NCBI GenBank assembly: GCA_017527865.1
Contig: JAFXPN010000026.1
Span: 1-64,000, forward strand
Length of the DNA stretch: 64,000 nucleotides
DNA from: Clostridiales bacterium
GTDB taxonomy: Bacteria; Bacillota; Clostridia; Saccharofermentanales; Saccharofermentanaceae
Direction: 5' to 3'
How positions within the stretch are numbered: position 1 is the stretch's first letter; each line of letters starts with the position of its first letter. A program made the position numbers and the translations under genes. Shown here piece by piece: positions 59,779 through 64,000 of this stretch. The notes below the pieces were generated by a model. That model was given only the letters and a program-made list of their open reading frames with translations, was not told where the DNA came from and searched no databases.

Positions 59779-60639
59779 ATGAAATTCGACTGGCGGAAAG
59801 ACCTCAAGACCATCATCTCCATCGCATTCGCTGCGGTGCTCATGGCTTTGAACATAAAGTCTTTCGTCCGCGCGGGCGACCTTTTCCCCGGCGGCGCTAA
59901 CGGCCTGACGCTCCTTATCCAGCGCATAATCTTAATGTTCACGGGATACGAACCGCCGTTCTCGATCATCAACTTTGCACTGAACGCCGTGCCCGTCTAT
60001 ATAGGCTTCCGGTACATCGGAAAGAAGTTCACGGTATACTCGATCTTCATGATCCTTCTGGCGAGCACGCTCACCGATATACTCCCCGGATTCGACATAA
60101 CACAGGATACCCTGCTGATAAGTATTTTCGGAGGGATAATAAACGGAGTCGCGATAAGCATCTGCCTGCTGTCGGGAGCGACGTCGGGCGGAACCGACTT
60201 CATTAGCATCTACCTGTCAGAGAAGAAGAACTTCGATGCCTTTAACATCATCCTCGCCTTCAATGCGCTGATCCTGATCGCCGCGGGCGCGCTGTTCGGC
60301 TGGGACAAAGCCCTGTACTCGATAATCTTCCAGTATGCGTCGACCATCGTGATCCGCACGCTGTATCTCAAGTTCCAGCAGTCCACCTTGTTCATCGTTA
60401 CGACGAAGCCCACGGAAGTTTGCGGGATCATCTACGATCTCTGCCGTCACGGCGCGACCGTAATGGACGGTGAAGGATCCTTCGAACACAGTCAGAAAAA
60501 AGTGGTCTATTCGGTCATCGCAAGGTCCGATTCCCGCAAGGTGATCAAGGGGATCAAGGAAGCCGACCCCGGTGCCTTTATCAACGTGATGAGGACCGAG
60601 AAGCTGTCCGGCTACTTCTACGTCCATAAAGAAGAATGA
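59779..60639 (+). CDS. YitT family membrane protein (DUF161 plus DUF2179)
   Basis: A 286-residue protein with about six membrane helices in the N-terminal 190 residues (ALNIKSFVRAGDLFPGGANGLTLL; LSGATSGGTDFISIYLSEKK) and a soluble C-terminal DUF2179 domain (GATVMDGEGSF..VVYSVIARSDSRKVIKGI). The cellular role of the family is unsettled. It overlaps the next gene by 4 nt. Confidence 0.9.
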   Translation: MKFDWRKDLKTIISIAFAAVLMALNIKSFVRAGDLFPGGANGLTLLIQRIILMFTGYEPPFSIINFALNAVPVYIGFRYIGKKFTVYSIFMILLASTLTDILPGFDITQDTLLISIFGGIINGVAISICLLSGATSGGTDFISIYLSEKKNFDAFNIILAFNALILIAAGALFGWDKALYSIIFQYASTIVIRTLYLKFQQSTLFIVTTKPTEVCGIIYDLCRHGATVMDGEGSFEHSQKKVVYSVIARSDSRKVIKGIKEADPGAFINVMRTEKLSGYFYVHKEE

Positions 60640-60947
60640 GAGTCAGGGCCGAGACAAGGGACACTGAGAAGCTCCATAAGGTTATTAACCGGGTGGTTAT
60701 CATTTTCGCGGTGTATCTGGCGGTGCTCATCGCAGTCTTTGCCTGCGCGGGGATCATCGGGGCCGGCGGAAACCCTTCCAAGGCCGGCATATATCTGACG
60801 GTAGAAGGGGACGACAAGGCAGCGCTTCTTGATTATATGGATGAGTGCGGTGTCGCGGTCGACCCTGAGCCGGTCATCAAAGGAAGAGGGAAATTTTCCG
60901 CCGTGACTGCCGCAGCGAACGGACTGTCCCGGTACAGACGGAAATAA
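60636..60947 (+). CDS. small single-pass membrane protein of unknown function
   Basis: A 103-residue protein translated from an ATGA overlap with the YitT gene. One membrane helix (about 20-42, VIIFAVYLAVLIAVFACAGIIG) is followed by a soluble domain. No family is recognised. Coupling to YitT suggests a related role. Confidence 0.7.
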   Translation: MRVRAETRDTEKLHKVINRVVIIFAVYLAVLIAVFACAGIIGAGGNPSKAGIYLTVEGDDKAALLDYMDECGVAVDPEPVIKGRGKFSAVTAAANGLSRYRRK

Positions 60948-60981
60948 CGGGAACAACGGAATTAACAGGAGGAACAACGTT

Positions 60982-62001
60982 ATGGATTTCAGTTCAGTCA
61001 CCGACCTGATCGACGGCATGAAAGAGTATTACGATTCGCACAATATCCGCAAGTCGGACATCTTCATGTATGAAGAATTGAAAGAGGGGCGCAATACTGA
61101 TCCGCGCCTCAGGGAACTGATCGACCGGGACCGATACGGCGAATACATCGGACGATGCGCAAGATCGTGGATAGATTCGGATAAGAGCGGACCGAAGGTC
61201 AGCGACCTCACCTTCTATCTGCGGCCCGACGGGCGCGTCGCCGGAGTGTGGAACAGCATTAACGGGATGTTCGATGCTTACGAGGTTTTCGATTACCATG
61301 ACGGGTATTACACCGGCGCCATGTACAACATCGTAGGGCGGATGGAACAGCACATGAACTTCACGTACTATATCGTAAACGGCGACGGCAGGGTCACGGA
61401 GATGCTGAACATCAGCGGCGGAATGGTCGCTCTGAAAGGCGAGTATGTCCTGGTCAGACGGACCGTCGTGGACTGCGAAGGTGATGAGACCGTCCTCGTA
61501 AGCTCGACCGATCTGAGATACAAGAAGACCGGCGGAGGTTATAAGCTTATAGACGAGAGTGACAACATGGCCGAGAGTGAGCCTGAGGACAGGGTCATCG
61601 ACGATCAGAAGGAACTATGCAAACAGCTTAAGAAGGCTGTAAAGACCTGCGGCACTTTGGAAGAGATCGTTAATACATTCTTCGACGTCATAAAGAACGC
61701 GCGGGAGAATCCCGAGGAAGACATAACCTATACCGCAGGGTCTTCCCCGTATGAAGCGTTCGGCCTTCCTTCCGAATGCCTGTTCACGCTCATGCGCTGG
61801 ACCCCTGCGGAAGATGACGAATTCTATCAGCTTGAGCTCAATGTCACTTTTGAACTTAATAGTGAGAAGATCCCTTACGACAATAAATACAATGTCGAAG
61901 GCCCCGCTGCATTAAGAGAATCGGTCCTGTCTTCGGAGTCTTTCAATGCGCTGAAGGATAAGCCGATCAGGAAGATCAGCGTGAAAGTGAACGAGACTTA
62001 A
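60982..62001 (+). CDS. cytoplasmic protein of unknown function
   Basis: A 339-residue protein with AACAGGAGG before the ATG, 34 nt after the small membrane gene. It is acidic and soluble, without signal peptide or membrane helix. Recognisable only are a Tyr/Gly-rich beta region (about 70-180) and a helical region (about 200-250). I cannot assign a family. Confidence 0.65.
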   Translation: MDFSSVTDLIDGMKEYYDSHNIRKSDIFMYEELKEGRNTDPRLRELIDRDRYGEYIGRCARSWIDSDKSGPKVSDLTFYLRPDGRVAGVWNSINGMFDAYEVFDYHDGYYTGAMYNIVGRMEQHMNFTYYIVNGDGRVTEMLNISGGMVALKGEYVLVRRTVVDCEGDETVLVSSTDLRYKKTGGGYKLIDESDNMAESEPEDRVIDDQKELCKQLKKAVKTCGTLEEIVNTFFDVIKNARENPEEDITYTAGSSPYEAFGLPSECLFTLMRWTPAEDDEFYQLELNVTFELNSEKIPYDNKYNVEGPAALRESVLSSESFNALKDKPIRKISVKVNET

Positions 62002-62130
62002 GCGTCCGCTTCGCTTCGGGACGCCTCGGCACGCTTCGCTTCGGCACGTCTCCGCTCGAAAGTTAATGTTTCCGTTAATTTTTTGCAAAAAAACTAACGC
62101 TTACCTTAACTTTTACGTTGCCACTTCAAA

Positions 62131-62318
62131 ATAGCCCCGTATTTCCTTACAATGTTCCAACTTTTACCGATTATCAGGAACTCCATCAGGGAATAGCACC
62201 GTATTTCCTTACAATGTTCCAACTTTTACCGATTATCAGGAACTCCATCAGGAAATTGAACTGTTATTCCTGATACTGTTCTATGTTTTTCAGATAACTA
62301 GGAACACTATCAGGAACT
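62131..62318. repeat. 62-bp tandem repeat, two near-identical copies and one degenerate copy
   Basis: This stretch (62002-62392) has no credible gene. Copies at 62131-62192 and 62193-62254 are nearly identical (atag-c/a-ccGTATTTCCTTACAATGTTCC at the start; TTATCAGGAACTCCATCAGG at the end). A third diverged copy runs to about 62318. Before it, 62005-62060 contains short GCTTCGCTTCGG-like repeats. Confidence 0.8.
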
Positions 62319-62328
62319 GACCTGCTGA

Positions 62329-62356
62329 AAAACCCCGGTTTTTACGCCGGGGTTTC
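62329..62356. terminator. bidirectional rho-independent terminator
   Basis: The stem AAACCCCGG/CCGGGGTTT with an 8-nt T-rich loop is flanked by A residues upstream, so on the minus strand it is followed by TTTTTC. It ends the DUF4214 gene. Confidence 0.9.
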
Positions 62357-62392
62357 AAATAGTTTATTGTTGAGGTGTATTGTTATTTAAGT

Positions 62393-63685
62393 TCAGAATT
62401 CTTCGTTAACTGTCTCGCACTCAGAGCTGTCAAGGAAAGCCGTTACGACTGCACTTCTTGATGTGCCGTTCTTAAGAGCTGCTGTCCAGTTTGCGATCTC
62501 GGAATCGGAAGCGGTTCTGTTGAACAATACCTTGTAAAGCATAGCTACGAACTCGTCATCGCTGATGTTGCGGTCTGCGAATTCTGCACAGTTCATGAAG
62601 CCGTTGATAGTCTTATCAAAACCGTCCTCGTCGTTAAGAAGGATGTTTACCCATTCTGCCTTACCTTCAGCGTCAGAAGCTCTGTCAAGAACCGTGATGT
62701 AGAGCTGCTCAACGAACAGATCAGCTGCAGCTTCCTTGCTGAGAACGATCACAACGGGAGCGCTGGAAGCGGAAGAAGATGATGTTGTTGCTGCAGGTGC
62801 GGATTCTGTTGCAGCGGGTGCCGTAGCAGCAGGTGCAACGGGTGCAGGTGCGGGAGTTGTATCGTCATCAGAGATAATGTCTTCAACACGGGTAGTATCT
62901 TCAGCGATCGTATCCTCAATGCGTGTTGTATCGTCTGCGGGCTCAACGGGCTCTATAGAAGGTGTTGTATCAGTATCGTCGATATCGTCGATGATGTCGT
63001 CTTCCATACCGAAGTCGGGAGCGACAGGCTCATCGTCTTCGTCATCTAAGACCATACCGTAGTCAGGTGCAACGGGCTCGTCGTCTTCGTCATCTATAAC
63101 CATACCGAAGTCAGGTGCGACAGGCTCATCATCCTCGTCGGACTGACCATCGATCGTAAAAGAATCAGGGTGATCGATTACAAACTCGTCGTCATCATCC
63201 TCGTCGTCTTCCATACCGAAGTCGGGTGCTACAGGCTCGTCCTCTTCGTCATCTATAACCATGCCATAATCAGGTGCAACGGGCTCTTCATTATTAGCAC
63301 GAATATGATCGATTGCTTCGAAATATATAGTGATCAACATATTATATTCCTCTGTATAATGTCTGGATGTGGCACGCCTGTTATCCAGGGTGTTGCAGGA
63401 AGATTCGATCGAGAACTCGATCAGCATTCCATCCAATGCCGGAAGCTGGTCTCCGTATGTATTGTAGAATTCATCTACCTCATAGATAAGATCGGCGAGT
63501 TCACCTGCCGTAACATTACTTGTCATGTAGACGTTCGGATTCTGAGCAAATATGCCGGTTGATTCGTTTCCGTAGCGGTCGTTCTCACATGCCAGCGTTG
63601 CTGCTGCAGGTACCGCAGTCATCAGCATTGTTGCTGAAAGTGCTGCTCCGATGATCTTGCTTCCTACTTTGCCTTTGAGATTCAT
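62393..63685 (-). CDS. secreted DUF4214 protein with acidic PVAPD repeats
   Basis: A 430-residue protein. A signal peptide (to about residue 32) precedes a helical N-terminal domain (40-130). Residues 133-232 hold five repeats of EPVAPD(Y/F)GM plus an Asp/Glu run, encoded by DNA with a period near 48 bp. An Asp/Thr-rich and then Ala/Pro/Ser-rich linker (233-318) leads to a C-terminal DUF4214 domain (about 320-425, YITVLDRASDAEGKAEW; YKVLFNRTASDSEIANW). The Asp-rich repeats could bind calcium or span the cell wall. GGAGG precedes the ATG. TTGACA at 63729-63734 may be its -35. Confidence 0.8.
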   Translation of the reverse strand: MNLKGKVGSKIIGAALSATMLMTAVPAAATLACENDRYGNESTGIFAQNPNVYMTSNVTAGELADLIYEVDEFYNTYGDQLPALDGMLIEFSIESSCNTLDNRRATSRHYTEEYNMLITIYFEAIDHIRANNEEPVAPDYGMVIDDEEDEPVAPDFGMEDDEDDDDEFVIDHPDSFTIDGQSDEDDEPVAPDFGMVIDDEDDEPVAPDYGMVLDDEDDEPVAPDFGMEDDIIDDIDDTDTTPSIEPVEPADDTTRIEDTIAEDTTRVEDIISDDDTTPAPAPVAPAATAPAATESAPAATTSSSSASSAPVVIVLSKEAAADLFVEQLYITVLDRASDAEGKAEWVNILLNDEDGFDKTINGFMNCAEFADRNISDDEFVAMLYKVLFNRTASDSEIANWTAALKNGTSRSAVVTAFLDSSECETVNEEF

Positions 63686-63881
63686 TTTTGGTTACCTCCA
63701 AATGTTTGTTTAAAGTTTGTTCATATTTTGTCAACACGCATATCTAACCACTCGGAAAACCTGAATCCAATAAACAATGACACTTGGAAATATCGCTTAA
63801 TCAACGGTTTCCGTCGGCCGTGTTGCTTAATGAACTTAACGACCGCAGATTGATGACAAATGAGGCTGTCTCATAACACAA

Positions 63882-63909
63882 AAGCGGACACCCTTATGAG
63901 TGTCCGCTT
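63882..63909 (-). terminator. rho-independent terminator of tRNA-Ser
   Basis: The perfect 10-bp stem AAGCGGACAC/GTGTCCGCTT has an 8-nt loop and is followed by TTTGTG on the minus strand. Confidence 0.9.
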
Positions 63910-63917
63910 CCGTGTCT

Positions 63918-64000
63918 TGGCGGAGAAGGAGGGATTCGAACCCTCGCGCCAGTTGCCCAGCCTAAAGCTTTAGCAAAGCCTCCCCTTCGGCCTCTTGGGT
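63918..64000 (-). tRNA. tRNA-Ser (anticodon GCT), 5' end beyond the window
   Basis: The minus strand shows the last 83 nt of a class II tRNA: T arm GAGGG-TTCGAAT-CCCTC, a long variable arm, anticodon loop with GCT, and encoded CCA. About 8 nt of the 5' acceptor strand lie outside the window. Confidence 0.9.

Noticed and set aside
1-64000. CRISPR array, IS transposase, prophage genes, integrase
   Set aside because: None seen in either strand; the mobile-looking features are limited to the TA cassette, remnants and small repeats.

Overview
The window reads as a chromosomal segment of a strictly anaerobic, fermentative member of the Clostridia (Bacillota), most plausibly a gut or rumen commensal of the Lachnospiraceae/Oscillospiraceae type. 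The evidence is pyruvate formate-lyase with its activase, a group-A [FeFe] hydrogenase beside a GltD-like flavoprotein, an iron-dependent alcohol dehydrogenase, DUF4214 secreted proteins, strong GGAGG ribosome sites, and many small zinc-ribbon membrane proteins. The genus cannot be fixed from the sequence alone.

Layout. 0-4.5 kb: surface and signalling genes (VanZ-like fragment, OB-fold lipoprotein, DUF4214 protein, membrane Ser/Thr kinase divergent from an XRE regulator, YugP-type zinc peptidase). 4.6-5.8 kb: alcohol dehydrogenase. 5.8-13.7 kb: a minus-strand signalling operon headed by a possible 40-residue peptide, then a REC-GGDEF-REC-HD-GYP protein and two membrane hybrid histidine kinases, one ending in HPt and the other in a DegV lipid-binding domain. 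14.4-18.6 kb: a phosphoglycerate kinase-triosephosphate isomerase fusion, a CPBP protease and an acyltransferase. 18.7-22.5 kb: an ABCG-like exporter and an OFA-type (oxalate/formate) MFS transporter. 22.7-31.4 kb: a HAD phosphatase, pflA and pflB, with an ABC module between pflA and pflB whose ATPase gene carries an in-frame TGA. 31.6-35.4 kb: PBP1a and an RlmD/TrmA-type methyltransferase lacking its Fe-S cysteines. 35.5-39 kb: hydrogenase module. 39-45.2 kb: a large AAA+ protein, hpt, a cytidylate-kinase/nuclease-like fusion, lgt and a zinc-ribbon protein. 45.2-53.2 kb: accessory region with tRNA-Thr, a VapBC cassette between two identical terminator repeats, two double-glycine-leader peptides, KptA, an OGG-like protein with a partner, orphan genes and a DUF2779 remnant. 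53.3-62 kb: dihydrouridine synthase, TetR, a Tim44-like/SPFH/PrsW membrane cluster, SurE, YitT and unknown genes. 62.1-64 kb: tandem repeats, a repeat-rich acidic DUF4214 protein and a partial tRNA-Ser.

How the genes fit together. PflB/PflA, the hydrogenase pair, the alcohol dehydrogenase, the PGK-TIM fusion and perhaps the OFA transporter form a coherent mixed-acid/hydrogen fermentation core. The 5.8-13.7 kb operon looks like a phosphorelay linked to c-di-GMP turnover, with a possible lipid-sensing end.

The least expected signals are: (i) a set of genes with no Shine-Dalgarno sequence whose -10 box lies exactly 6 nt before the ATG, suggesting leaderless mRNAs; (ii) the histidine kinase-REC-DegV fusion; (iii) an Hpt with Arg replacing the PRPP-loop aspartate; (iv) the kinase-nuclease fusion; (v) the TA cassette bracketed by 30-bp direct repeats that are themselves terminators; and (vi) orphan double-glycine peptides associated with a recurring 14-bp palindrome. 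No CRISPR array, IS transposase or prophage was seen.
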